Part shown: positions 33,701 to 44,201 of the stretch, piece by piece
How the letters are laid out: each line of letters begins with the position of its first letter
How positions within the stretch are numbered: the first letter of the stretch is position 1
Assembly: GCA_905178155.1 (NCBI GenBank)
Contig: CAJINV010000010.1
Location: 191,247 to 255,246, forward strand
Reading direction: 5' to 3'
Source: Amoebophrya sp. A120
Lineage: Eukaryota; Sar; Dinophyceae; Syndiniales; Amoebophryaceae
DNA length: 64,000 nucleotides
Translations under genes and position numbers: made by a program
The notes under the pieces: generated by a model
What the model was told of the DNA's origin: nothing
The model's database searches: none
What the model saw: the letters and a program-made list of their open reading frames with translations, nothing else

Positions 33701-36271
33701 GCAAAGTCGGCACTTCGCGAGCCCGAGAAACGGGCCGCGCGAAAACAAAAAATTTTTCGGGCCTGCCATGGAAGGGGCGCGGGCGCGGAGCGTTTTTCCT
33801 TTCTGGGCACGCCAGGGAGGGGCTTGGGGAACAGGCGTCGAGCGACCCGGGAAAAACCGCTCTGGGCGGCCCCAAAAGAAGGCGAACCCCCAAGACGCAG
33901 CTACGCCTGTGACAACGGGCAGGGGTTGGCGGGGGCGCGAGTCTGATCAACGCACGCTGCCACCGCCAAAGCTTGCTCGCACCCAGCTCGTTAGCCGGAG
34001 CAGGCCAGAAAGAGCCACCCGGGCCGCAGAGCTCCGTCCGGAGGTCCGGCCCCGCGGAGGAACCGGCCCGCCGAGGGCTTTTTGTCAGCTGCCTTGCTAC
34101 CCGGGCACGCATACCAAAATAAAAATCGCACAGGCCGGCGCACAGGCCAACGGCGCCGACGCTTCACAGAGGGTCGCCGTGTGTGCGCGGGGCTCTGCAG
34201 CGCCTGCGTGGACGCACAAATAAATTTCCGCGGCCGGCCGAGCCGGCGCTGGCAACACAGGCCTCGCCCTTCTTTCAAGAGAAACATGGCCACTGCGCTC
34301 CGGCTTGTTGAGGCCCGCTAGCGATGCAACGCCCAACGGTTCCAGGCATTTTAGAAACGCCCGCCCGTACTTGGGCTGCCGGACTGCGCCCTTCCGGGGC
34401 GGAAGGGCGCCAACGCTGCGAGCCGGGCTAACCTTTATCCGCGTGTCTGGGGGCAAGACGCGCAACGCCTGCCTCACCACGAAAAAGCGGCGGCCTGTCA
34501 GCTACTGAGAGTGCGCCACTGGTGGCCGCGCGATGATACAAAAACCCACAAACAGAACGCCACCGTCGCGATTCGTCGCCCTTTTTTGCTATGTTTTTCG
34601 CTCATGATCGCAACATTTTTTCGATCATGATCGAAGTCGCGATGGTACCGCAGCGGTATTGTGTCCGTCCATAGCCCGCGCTCGCGGACTTCATACCCGA
34701 CTTGTTGACTGAGCCCGACCCGTCCTTGGTGTAGTCGATGTTAACAGAAGGCTTCACGCCCTCCGAAGCCGTGCTCTTCGCGCCGCCGGTGCCGCCGTCC
34801 CCCGCTCCGGGGGATGCCTGCTCGTCGCCACCGGCCCCGTCGGCTGCCTCGCCGCTCTCCCCGGTGCCCCCGTCCTTGTCGGAGGTGGCGGCGGCAGGGG
34901 TGGTTTCCGTCGTGGTCACCTTGGACGCCTTCGAGGGCTTTGCGGTGGTGCGCTTCGTCCCGCGCAGCATCTCCTGGCCGCCGGGGAGCACGAAAAACCA
35001 GACGACAACGAACCCGATAAGGAGCAGCACCACTGCGGAAACCACTAACACGATGATGGCGATGCAGGTGATATTGGAGGTCTTCGGAGCCGCTGTGGTG
35101 GTGGTCGTTTCCTCGGTGTTCTCATCTTCTTCGTCACCGAACTATCCTGTGCAAAAGTATCGCACTCGTACTGATTGCGCATATGCATGACAAATGTTTT
35201 TCCTGAGGAAAAGCAGCATTACAAATTCCACCTTCCTTCTTGCCAAAATTTGTGATGCAATTTATACTAGTACGATGCTTGTTTTGCATTGCATACGAAC
35301 ATGTACTGTGCCATTTCCGATGCCTTTTCTGACGAGTAATCCACTCCCGCCTGCGCCACTGCTTTCGCCTTGTCCCACAGACTCTGTCCCTCGCCCTCTG
35401 CTTCCTGCGTCTGACTCGACGCCATGATTTTTGCGCCCGCCTCTTCCTTGGCGGCCTGGCTCGCTCCTCCCATGGCTGCGTGTTCACTAGAGAAAATGAC
35501 ATGGGAGTGCTCCTGCAGCGTATGTGTCGCCGTGGCGGAACTGTGGACTTTGATTTTTGCACCCAGCTGAAGGGTGGAGGAAGGATCGGCGTTCTTTTTC
35601 GCAGAAGTCGTCTTCATCTCGGTGGAAGAAGTTTTTGTTTTACGATTGTCAACATCTACAAATCCAGCGTTACTATCGTTGTTCGTCATTCCCTCTTCTG
35701 CTACTGCTACTGTTCGCCCTGCTTCATTCTTTCGTGGTTCCTGCCCAGGACTTCTGTCCCGCTGCAGGCGCTCGACGTCCGGAGATGATGAGACCCCGGG
35801 ACTTCTAAGTTTGCTTGTGTCGTCCCTCCCAGTCGCGGTTGAGTCAAGTTCTTGCTCTTCGGGTTGTCCGTCGTAATTATTTTCAACATCATCTGCCTCA
35901 TCCTCGTTCGGAGACAGCGGTTCTTCTGCATCTTCAGGAACTTCTTCCTGAAGATCTTCCCGTTCTCCGGGCGGTATTTGATCCGGGTCCTCGCCAGGAG
36001 CATCTACTTCGCTTTTTCTCCCAGTGGCTGATGAAGCTCCATCCGCATTTGCACTTCCTGCTCCTGCTGGTGGTTTCAAAATTTTTCTGTCGATTCGTTT
36101 TCGCTTCTGGATGACTTGAAAACCGAGCACCTCACCGAGGAGCTGGAGTTGATGTCGGGAGTTTGTCATGCTACTTCTGCCACAAGGATTTTCGTAGAAA
36201 TTGTACAGCAGAAGCAGGAAGTAGGAAGATGTCATCCACCTGCGCAAGAGAAATTTCGCGGGTCGCGACAT
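30786..36271 (-). CDS. Single-pass membrane protein with lysine-rich cytosolic tail
   Basis: Seven exons: 35295-36271, 34674-35142, 32282-32646, 31899-31991, 31554-31663, 31059-31333 and 30786-30849; about 775 residues. The ATG at 36271 (MSRPAKFLLRRWM) opens a signal-like start with the hydrophobic run SYFLLLLYNFY. An acidic Glu/Asp-rich ectodomain follows, then a strong membrane helix (CIAIIVLVVSAVVLLLIGF, about 35000-35085). A long Ser/Gly/Thr-rich tail ends in runs of KKK and finally AVKKKKKK before TGA at 30786-30788. Six TIR-bearing elements interrupt it, including the 2-kb one. The tail style matches the cysteine-rich protein encoded just downstream of 37590, hinting at a shared role. 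No family recognised. The last join (at 30850-31058) is the least certain. Confidence 0.65.
30850..31058. mobile_element. Introner-like element, singleton type G (about 209 bp)
   Basis: It starts TATCCTCTGCAAAAAACCG and ends GCGCCGGTTTTTTACA; the TIR is partial and the flanks do not match well. Internal GCATG/GTCATG words are as in other families. It splits the last coding exon off the lysine-tail gene. Confidence 0.6.
31334..31553. mobile_element. Introner-like element, singleton type J (220 bp)
   Basis: It starts TATGGATGGAAAAAGCATAAGC; its end, GTGCTTGTTTTCCCTTCAATA, is a rough inverted copy. Flanks are CCGGG and CCGCT. Excision plus 5 nt joins KKDEA to GSANTSDD in frame. Confidence 0.75.
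31664..31898. mobile_element. Introner element, singleton type I (235 bp)
   Basis: It starts TGTGACAGTGCACAACTCCC; the end GGGGAGTTGTGCACTGTCATA is its inverse. It is flanked by the perfect 5-bp repeat CCGGT. In the lysine-tail gene. Confidence 0.88.
31992..32281. mobile_element. Introner element, family E (290 bp)
   Basis: It starts TATCCTGAGTAAAACCGCCC and ends GGGGATGTTTTTCCTCAGAATA. Flanks GTCGC and GTCGT match at 4 of 5. A second copy of this family is at 57874-58152. Confidence 0.9.
32647..34673. mobile_element. 2027-bp GC-rich TIR element acting as an intron
   Basis: The left end TATGGATGGACAC continues through GGTACCATCGCGA and CGATCATGATCG. The right end is the inverse (CGATCATGATCG, TCGCGATGGTACC, GTGTCCGTCCATA), giving a TIR of roughly 55 bp. 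An 8-bp direct repeat, GCCCGCGC, lies at 32639-32646 and 34674-34681. Removing the element and one repeat joins MKSASAG to MPSSTPIPS in frame in the lysine-tail gene. The interior is GC-rich, has a long hairpin at 33619-33702, and gives overlapping Arg/Ala-rich open frames on both strands but no transposase I can recognise. Confidence 0.88.
33619..33702. repeat. Long imperfect hairpin inside the 2-kb element
   Basis: GGAGAAACAGCTGCTGCGCA and its continuation to 33659 are mirrored by the sequence ending GCAGCTGTTTCTCC at 33691: about 28 of 30 bases pair, with a very short loop. The palindrome continues weakly outward to GCGATC/GATCGC. Confidence 0.85.
35143..35294. mobile_element. Introner element, family A (152 bp)
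   Basis: It starts TATCCTGTGCAAAAGTATCG and ends GATGCTTGTTTTGCATTGCATA, flanked by the perfect 5-bp repeat CGAAC. Excision joins AQYMF to GDEEDEN in frame. Confidence 0.9.
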
Positions 36272-37589
36272 CTTGTTTCGTTTGGTTTTGATAAAGAAAT
36301 TCACCCTTATCTCAGTGTTTTCAACATCTTTTTGATCAGTCTACGATCTCCCGCTATTGCGGAGGGGTGTTGATATTACGTATTCACAAAAATTGATAGC
36401 GTGGTGAAGAGTCCATCGCGTCAAAGTTGCAGCGACTCTGGTGCTAACGACGTCATCTTCACCCTGCCGATCCTAGAAGTTTTGTTTGAAAAGTCTTTTT
36501 GGTCCGCCTATGTTCAAGTTGGAAAAGACCGTGTCATGATGTTGCAAACGCTGTAGCCTCATCCTGTACGACGCCGAAATAGGTATATCGAAGAGCGCTT
36601 CCTGTGAAAGTGAGGACAAATTACTTCGTGACGAAGAGCTGACGATGACTACGATCTAGACGAAGCATCCCAAAGATTCGTCGGGAGCTGGTCTCTCTTT
36701 CAGAGCGAGCTGCACAATATGGTCGATTTTGTTAACACGACCGCAAATTACGACCAAAACAACCCGAGCTGTTGCAAAACCGATTCGTTTCGACATGTTC
36801 GATCTTCCTACGCCCTAATACGAAACCCCTAAATAAAACGATTCGACGACATCGACTGTGGCCTTTGACGAACGGGGAAACTACAAGATTTTGACGGTTA
36901 CAACTCTGGTATCCATATCATGGCGCGAACACGATCATTTCGCGTGGCATAAATGAACAGAACTACCTCTTTCCTGCCGAATCATAACAATAAGCTTCGA
37001 GCTGTTTCCGATATTTCGTTTTCAAAAGTCTACTCAAAATTGTGTACAGGTTCTGGAAATTTTCTTTCGGATATTGTACAATTTTGATTTTCATTTTGTA
37101 TAGATGAGATGCGACTAAGGCATCAATCTCAATGACTAATAACAATGCGTCATGGATGAAAACTTCGAATTGTCAACAAATAAATGCTCCATCAGATAAT
37201 TTTTCAGGTATCAGGATAAAATTGCAATAAAACCTTACTTCAATCAACTACCTGCAACAGCCAGGAAGGCTGGCGAGGTAGAGAACTTTCTTTGTCATAT
37301 GCTATTCACGAGTAAAAATGTCTTCAAAATAAATCAATGCAATACAAAAACGTCGATGATTAACTTTAACAAGATGAAGCCTAATATCACTTTTGGCTCT
37401 CATGCTGATGTCCAAACAAAAAATCTCAAAAGGCATACATCTCGACAAATTGCAAATTTAGATTGGAATTTCTGGTCACGATGAAATGAATGAAAACGAC
37501 AAGATCAAGAAGTTGAGCAAGATAAAAAGGTTTGAAATTTGTAGGTTACGAAACCACACCAGGACGAGGTCTGCCGCCCCATTTAGCTC
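36272..37589. other. Intergenic region, no feature seen
   Basis: About 1.3 kb of moderately AT-rich sequence between two minus-strand genes. No open frame with a recognisable product, no TIR element and no GC island. Confidence 0.6.
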
Positions 37590-40500
37590 TCACACTCCAC
37601 TTGATCCCTTCTTGCTCATGATACCTCCCGCTGCGAAATTTTCCAACGGGCGCACGGTCTCGATGTTTTGACGCCGGTCGTGTAATGATCTTTGCGGACC
37701 ACGATATGAACAGTGAACTTATCCCTAGTACACGTTCGCGCACAGCAATAGCTCGTGTTCTTGCATGAGAATTCCGCCATGGACCGGTTTTTTTTAACAT
37801 GACAAGCACAACAAGTGTCGGCCCCCGCTTGCAATCTGTCATGCATTTGTTCGTACGTGGTGTACGGGAAATAATTAATTTGTAGTGCATAGATGCCGCG
37901 ACGCCATCAGGAGGTTATTCTCTTCCTCGTCATCCCCGGCTTCCTCCTCAAAGCTGGTATCCGTAGATTCCCCCTCCCCTGTATGGAAGCGTCAGGATGG
38001 AAATCGTCAAAGTTGAAATAACTTGTAATGCATAAAATACTAGACGCAAAGTACCTGTCTTGCAGAGCAGGCAACTGAGGCCGATTATAAGCGTGTTTCG
38101 GGTGTGAGATAGGGCTGCTAAAATAGCATGGAAAAAGCAGTCTTCTCTGCTCAAACAGCATGACAAATTGCATTTCCATGCTGCCAAAATTTGTCATGCG
38201 CCACTTGCAAACTGGGCTCCAGGTCCAGCTGGTATCGCTTTTTTGCATTACAGATTATTTCAACTTTGACGGTTTCAATCCTGACGCTTCCAAACCCTGC
38301 TGGCGCTGGTGCAGCTCCAGCTCCTTTCTTCTTACTTGCTGTTCCTTTCTTCTTGTGACTGCTAGTAGCCCCAGTTTTTTTCTTCTCACCTGTAGTTTTC
38401 TTTTTCAACTTCTTTTCTCCGGAGGTTGCTGCGTCCTTTTTTTTCTTCTTCTTTTTCGCCGCTTCGCCATCCGAGTGTTTGTTCGTTTGATCTGACTGCT
38501 CTTTCTCAGTGCTAGTAGGCGAGGACACGTTAGAAGTACCCCCGGAGGTGTCATGCGATACGTCGCTGACGTCCGTTGCGTGACTGAGATCCGACTTGAT
38601 TTTCGTGGACTTGCCCTTTTTGCTGCTCGCCTCCGTGTTGACGGAGCTGAGAGCAGACGCAGCGCTGCCGGCCGGTATTGAACTTGCGCCGGTTGCGTCC
38701 GTTTTCTGAGAGGAGGTTATGTGTGCTGTGTCGGCGGAAATAATTACCTCGCCTTGTTCTTCGCCCGGTTGGGTAGCACCGCTGTCTCCTGCGTGGCCGT
38801 CCCCCTCGTGACCGTGGCCGTCCTGGCTCTGCAACTTCTCCGCGCCCATTATGAAGTTCTCAAATGTTACATTCTCAAATGTTACAGCACGAATTTGAGA
38901 TGCAAGAATGGCAGAAATGAAACTGAAAGGGGGAAGACGAAGATTTTTGCACCTCTTGCATTACAGGTTTGGCACAGAATATTCTAGTTGTAAAAATGCT
39001 ATCTAGCGCGTCGAGAACTTGTCATGCGCAGCAGCTTGATCATGTAGATACTGCTCCTGGTGGCAATTTTGCATGGCAAATCCATGCAACAGTTGAGAAT
39101 ATAATGCTTGAGAGTTGTCCCATACCCTTCTTCTTGTAGGCGTGCACGTCCACCGCCCCATGCGAACTACCGTGGTCGAAGTCGTGAGAGCCAACGTGTA
39201 GTGCGCAAAAGCATCTTCCCATAGTGGCCGTATAATTGCAATCTTGCATGACAAAAATGCAATCTTGCATGACAAAATAAATTATGGCCTTCTAGTCGTA
39301 CCTGATTCAGTGGCATATTTCCCAAGACAAACTCAAGAAACTTCACGTTTCCTTCGGAAAAGATTGAGACTGATGCAGTGCATAATTTCGACTCGCACTA
39401 ATTCGAAGGACTTTTGCTGCACCAGTGCATACCAAATCCACTTTCACCGCTTTGTCGACTTCGCCGCCCTGGCTCGTCCGGATCTCGGACTTCTTCATTG
39501 ATTTCTTCTCCGCAGCCGAGCCGCGTGCCGCCGTTCCCGAAGCGTTTATCTTTGAGGCTTTTGACGTAGGTTCTTTCTTCTCCTCGTCCTTTTCTCCTCC
39601 TGCACAAGTTAGACAATAAATGATCAAGGCAATCAACACTATCAACAGAACCGCTCCGCCACAGATGATATAAAACAGCATCGATGGAACCCCCGCGATC
39701 GTTCCTTCGTCCGCTTCACTTGTGGTGTTTTTGCCGTCGTCGAGCAGAGTTTCGCCGCTTTGACCTTGCCCAGTGATATTCCCTGGGATCGTTGTAGTTG
39801 GGGTGTCGTCGTTGCCAATGATGTGCTTGTCCTGCTCCGTAACCCAAACGCATTCGTACTCGTAGAGGGTTGCGTCCGTGATCAAATCTGCGTACGGAAA
39901 CGCCTGTGCCTGCGCGCACAACTCCTCCGCATTTTCGTCGTTCTTTTTACAACACGCAGCGACTTTCCCGTCATTCGCCGCAGTTCCCCCGTGCTTCGTA
40001 CCACAATGGTCTTCGCACAAACCCTGTTTGTCACCACAGGCTCCCTTACAGCTCGGTTCTTGCACCCAAGCCGGGATCGCGACGCAGGAGTGGTAGGGCT
40101 CGAAGGTGGTCGGGGATGAGGTGATTTCGGTTTTGTATTTCTTCGACAAAAAATTATCCGCTGGCAGGTTGCTGATTTTGTTCAGCACCAAGCACTCGCG
40201 CCGGGGGCCGGAAAACCCGAATTCCGGTGTAATAGTTACAGTACCACTACTGTCGGCGCTGTTAGTAACTTCGTACTTGCAGCAACCGCCGATGTAATTA
40301 TTGTCCGCGGGTTGTTCGGTAATCAAGCAATGATCGTTGCAGAACCTGGGCACGGAATCCGGATCCGTCTCCCAGCCGCCACTCGCTCCCTCGAAGCAGG
40401 GCGTCTCGCATTCCTGTGTGCGATTGTGAACACTGCAGTCGGGGCAGGAAATCAAAATGTTCTCCGTTCCGCCGGTTTCGTCTTCCTGCAGCGTTGTGGT

Positions 40501-43500
40501 CGTCGTTTCAGACGTAACGTACACACACTCGTGCTTCCAAAACGCCGGATCCGAGATATCCTCCGCGCGCAACCCGACCGCCCGGCTGCAGACGCTGGTG
40601 CTAGTAGTAGCATTTCCATCGTCCTCCGAAGTTGCCCCTGTGGTCGTGTAGTTTTCGCCTTTCTTGCAACAGCCAATGTCCGCCGGAATGCCTTCTGGGT
40701 CGAGCACCTTTCCGCTACTCTCGTCCCAGGTGTACCCCGGCTTTTGCAATATAGCCTCCGTTGCGGGCGGATTGCAATACTCGTTGCAGACGCCGGTCGT
40801 GGAGTTGCCGCAACTTTCCGTTCCGCTGCAGTTCGCCTCCATGTAGTCCTCGAGCCACACCGGCATGATGACGCACGATTTGTAGTAGTCATTCGCAGTG
40901 ATGGATCCGTTTAGCGTTTTCCTCCCGATCTCCTTCAGAAACGACCCCACCAAATAGTCCGTCCTCTTCTCCCACACAGTCAGGAAGTTGAGAACTTCGC
41001 ACTCTTGTGGTCCGGAAAACTGCCCCAGCGGGTCTACGGTGGTGAAATTGCTCCACATGCAGCATCCCCCCATGTAGTTCTCATCCGCCGGCTTGCACTT
41101 CTCCGGACAGAACGCCGTCGTGTCTGCGTTCGGACACTCCATTCCGTATGGAAGCGGAGGGACTGAAATCGTCAAAGTTGAAATAGTTTCAGTCTGTGAT
41201 GCATAAAATGAAATCCACAAAATGCCTGTCTTGCAGAGTAGGCAAGGGAGGCAGATTGTAAGCCTGTTGAGGGGTAGAAGTAGAGCTGCTAAAGTAGCAT
41301 GACAGAGGCGTCTTCCTTACCCGAACAGCATTACAAACTGGATTTCGGCTCTACCCGAATTTGTCATGCGCAACTTGAAACCTTGGGGCCAACTGATATC
41401 CGTTTTATGCATCACATATTATTTCAACTTTGTCGATTTCGATGCTGACACCCACGTATTCCGCATTCCATGGGACGCACTTGGACGGCGTCCGCAGCCA
41501 CGGAGATGCCGCGGAGATCGGGGGTGATGGCATTGGTGCCGGTTTTGAGCGTTTCCGTGTTCACAAACCCATAGTGGTCGCTGACTCGTCGCGCAATCAC
41601 CCCGGTAATCACCCCGCTCTCCACCTTCTCACACACCTCCGGCGTGATGCCCGCCACCGCGGCTCCCTCTGCCTTCAGACAGGCCGCTTTCGCCGCTCTC
41701 GTTGCGCACACGTTGGAGTAGAACAAGCCGTTGCCGTTGTCGACCTCGTCGATAGACCCCTTTTTGTTGTTCGCGGCCTTCGGCCAGCAGTGGTAGGGCA
41801 GGGGTACTTCTGGGTTGACGTGCCTCATGCTGTAATGTTGCGAGCCATAGCTGTACATCACACAATCGTCGCCGAGGAAGTCGCAGATCATTTTGCACAC
41901 CCAACCGAATTCCACTTTTAAATTTTCTGGCGCTTCGTCGGACTCGTCCGAGGCAACGTCCTGCTGCAACTTCGGAAGTGGCAAAGCGGCCGCTCTTGTG
42001 TAGAACTGTTTCAGAAAGTCTATCCTGTCTTCCGCCAGCGAACCGTCTTCCAACGGACCGCGCAAATTCACATTTATCCAGTCAACGGCGGCTTTGCACT
42101 TCTGCCCTGCGGCTGACACCTCTGCTTCATTCATGGTCCCGTCTACCCCCATCACATTCACGTTATAATTTTCAGCAGCAATTTATGCAACGTAAATTTC
42201 CTGCACATGTACAAAATGCATGACAAATTTCGCTAACTTGCAGTGTCGAACTTGTCATGCTACACTAGGATCGAAGGCAAGTTTTGTCATGCAGAGACTG
42301 CACTTGTACGTGTACAGGAAATTTACTGTGGATACAATTCCTGCCATTTCGGTTGCGTTTTCCACAATACCCGGACTCAAGTTGATCTCGCATAAATCCC
42401 CAAAAGCGTAGTCGGCTTTGTCCTTCCCCATCCAGTCCTGACAGTCGCCCACTCGCCAATCGTACGTCGTTTCCGTCACGCGGGTTTTGCAGATTCCGGA
42501 ATAGTGGTGCAAAACAGGCTGTTCTTTCGCCGTGTGCGTCCACTTGTTCTGCAGACTGAAAACGTCCGTGCCCAAACCAGCCTGCGAAGTCGGGTTTTCA
42601 ATCTTCGGAATACACAGAAACTCCGAGTGGTTTTGGTTTTGTTCGGGGGCTGAACCTCCAGAAGAACCTCCTTGCTCTTCTTCTCCCGAAGGAACCGCTG
42701 CTGCTGCTGCTGTGTAGGTGAAGGCGACGCACGCGGGTGTCAAATCGCAGATCATCTTGCACATCCAGAGGAAATTTTCATTGTTGATCCTGTTCGTCTG
42801 TTCCTCCACATCTAGCACGTGTGTCACGTATTTTCTAAGGTACCCATCTTGCTCCTCTGTTAGCTTGTCGTCAGTAGTGACAGAAGCGAAGCCGTGCGTC
42901 GTTATTTTTCCTTGTATCGCCAGCAACTTGCCCCGGATCTCGTTTGCAGCTTCGTAGGCCTCGACACAGATCTGCGCCATCGCGCTCGCGTCTCCATTGC
43001 TGTTGAAGCCCGCACTGGCGTAATCGGCTTCCGGAATCTTCACGGAGGTGGCGTTCACATCTTCCGAAGATGTTTCCTTGTTCAAATCAATGCGGCAGAG
43101 AGCGGAGAGTTGGAAATTCGTATTGTCGTGAATTTCCCAGGAGGAGGGGGGGCAAAGATCAGCTTCGTTGGTGATGATGCCAGGAGCGGTTGTGGTTCTT
43201 CGTGATCGTGCTGTTGCACTCGTAAAATAAAGTCTTGATTGAATTTTGGAAGCTGTTGTAGCCGCTGTTCCTGCGCGTTTTTTGCCACGTTCAGCTACTT
43301 TTGACCTCGCGCCACTGCTCTCTTCTGTAGCAATTTTCAACATCCCCATCCGTTGGTTTCTTCTCTCATCTACTTCGATGTTGAGAAAAGAGGACGAAGA
43401 TTCTGACTCGTCCTCTTGTTCACCAGAGATATTCACTGCTGGTGCCCCAGAAGTTGACGCACGTAGTTCCATTGTGACATTCACCCTCTCACCGCTGCCG

Positions 43501-44201
43501 GTCATCTTCGCAGATGTTGACCCAACATCTACCACGACAAGCTGGTCTTCGACGTCGTCCGACTCCTTATTGGCTTTTGGAGCTTCTACTTCAACAGCAT
43601 GATCCACGTTTCTACTTGTAGTTTCATCTTCATGGACCACCGGCCACTCTCGACCTGTGGAAGCATCTACCTCCTTATCCTTCCTAGCATCGGTTGTTCC
43701 ACCGACCGCCTTCGCCTTCCTGTTTTTTCTTCGGTCTTGTCCAAGTTGTATCTTCCTGGCATTTGATGACAATTTTTCGCGCTGTTCGCTTGTCCTGCGC
43801 AGTTCGCGGTGCTCGTGCCGGTTCTTCACGCTGAACTTGAAGGCGGCAACGAAAATATTACTAGTAGCTGTGCTACCTGGTGTCGTGTGCTGGTTGAAGA
43901 TGTTGTTCTTCTCGTGGTCAGGGGATGATTCACCACAACGCAGGTCTGCTCCCGTAGTCGTGTCATCTTCTTGTGAAACCCGACAGATAGACCTGAAAAG
44001 GCCACCGTAGTTGTTCTCTCGCTCGTCGTTCTTGTACAATAGCTGGTGCCACAAGACCGCCAAGCACAGCAGTTTCAATCGTAAAAGCGTCGCCGCAACA
44101 ACAAATCCACGACCCCGAGCGTTCTGTACGACGCCAGGGGCGGGTGCGGGAGCGCGGGCAAGGGCCAGCTGCTGGTTGTAGGAAGGTGGACGTGTCATCA
44201 T
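37590..44201 (-). CDS. Large cysteine-rich type I membrane protein with PAN-like modules
   Basis: Seven exons (42335-44201, 41459-42183, 39432-41146, 39125-39196, 38295-38849, 37892-37981, 37590-37704) sum to 5112 nt, 1703 residues. After a basic, low-complexity N-terminus come two modules with W-M/V-C-K-M-I-C-D (42741-42779 and 41873-41910), each followed by C-V-x-F/Y-x-Y, C-x-P-K and S-G/N-x-C. These resemble PAN/apple spacing. The third exon carries two copies of a cysteine-rich repeat marked by N-Y-M/I-G-G-C-C (about 41060 and 40285), C-V-x-x-P-x-W and C-C-K-K. A membrane helix (FYIICGGAVLLIVLIALIIY, about 39600-39680) and a lysine-rich cytosolic tail follow. It is probably a surface receptor or adhesin; no named family recognised. 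Start ATG at 44201, stop 37590-37592. Confidence 0.72.
37705..37891. mobile_element. Introner element, family D, inverted (187 bp)
   Basis: The left end TATGAACAGTGAACTTATCC corresponds to the family D right end; the right end TTAATTTGTAGTGCATA corresponds to its left end. The flanking repeat is decayed (only TC shared), but the frame across it works. Confidence 0.75.
37982..38294. mobile_element. Introner element, family B (313 bp)
   Basis: It starts TATGGAAGCGTCAGGATGGA and ends AATCCTGACGCTTCCAAA, flanked by the perfect 5-bp repeat CCCTG. Excision joins AAPAPAG to EGESTDTS in frame. Confidence 0.9.
38850..39124. mobile_element. Introner element, singleton type K (275 bp)
   Basis: It starts TATGAAGTTCTCAAATGTTA; the end TAATGCTTGAGAGTTGTCCCATA is an imperfect inverse. 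Flanks CCCAT and CCCTT. Excision joins HAYKKKG to AEKLQSQDG in frame. Confidence 0.8.
39197..39431. mobile_element. Introner-like element, singleton type L (235 bp)
   Basis: It starts TGTAGTGCGCAAAAGCATC and ends ACTTTTGCTGCACCAGTGCATA, a loose inverse related to family A. The flanking repeat is poor, but removing the element plus 5 nt keeps the frame (KVDL joined to GSHDFDHG). Confidence 0.7.
41147..41458. mobile_element. Introner element, family B (312 bp)
   Basis: It starts TATGGAAGCGGAGGGACTGA and ends GATGCTGACACCCACGTA, flanked by the perfect 5-bp repeat TTCCG. Excision joins RPMECG to MECPNADT in frame. Confidence 0.9.
42184..42334. mobile_element. Introner element, family D (151 bp)
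   Basis: It starts TATGCAACGTAAATTTCCTG and ends CAGGAAATTTACTGTGGATA, flanked by the perfect 5-bp repeat CAATT. Excision joins EMAGI to AAENYNVNV in frame. Confidence 0.9.

Noticed and set aside
33059-34480. Open frames up to 236 codons inside the 2-kb element as a possible transposase
   Set aside because: No DDE-type or zinc-finger motif; Arg/Ala/Pro-rich products in several frames. The element is probably non-autonomous.
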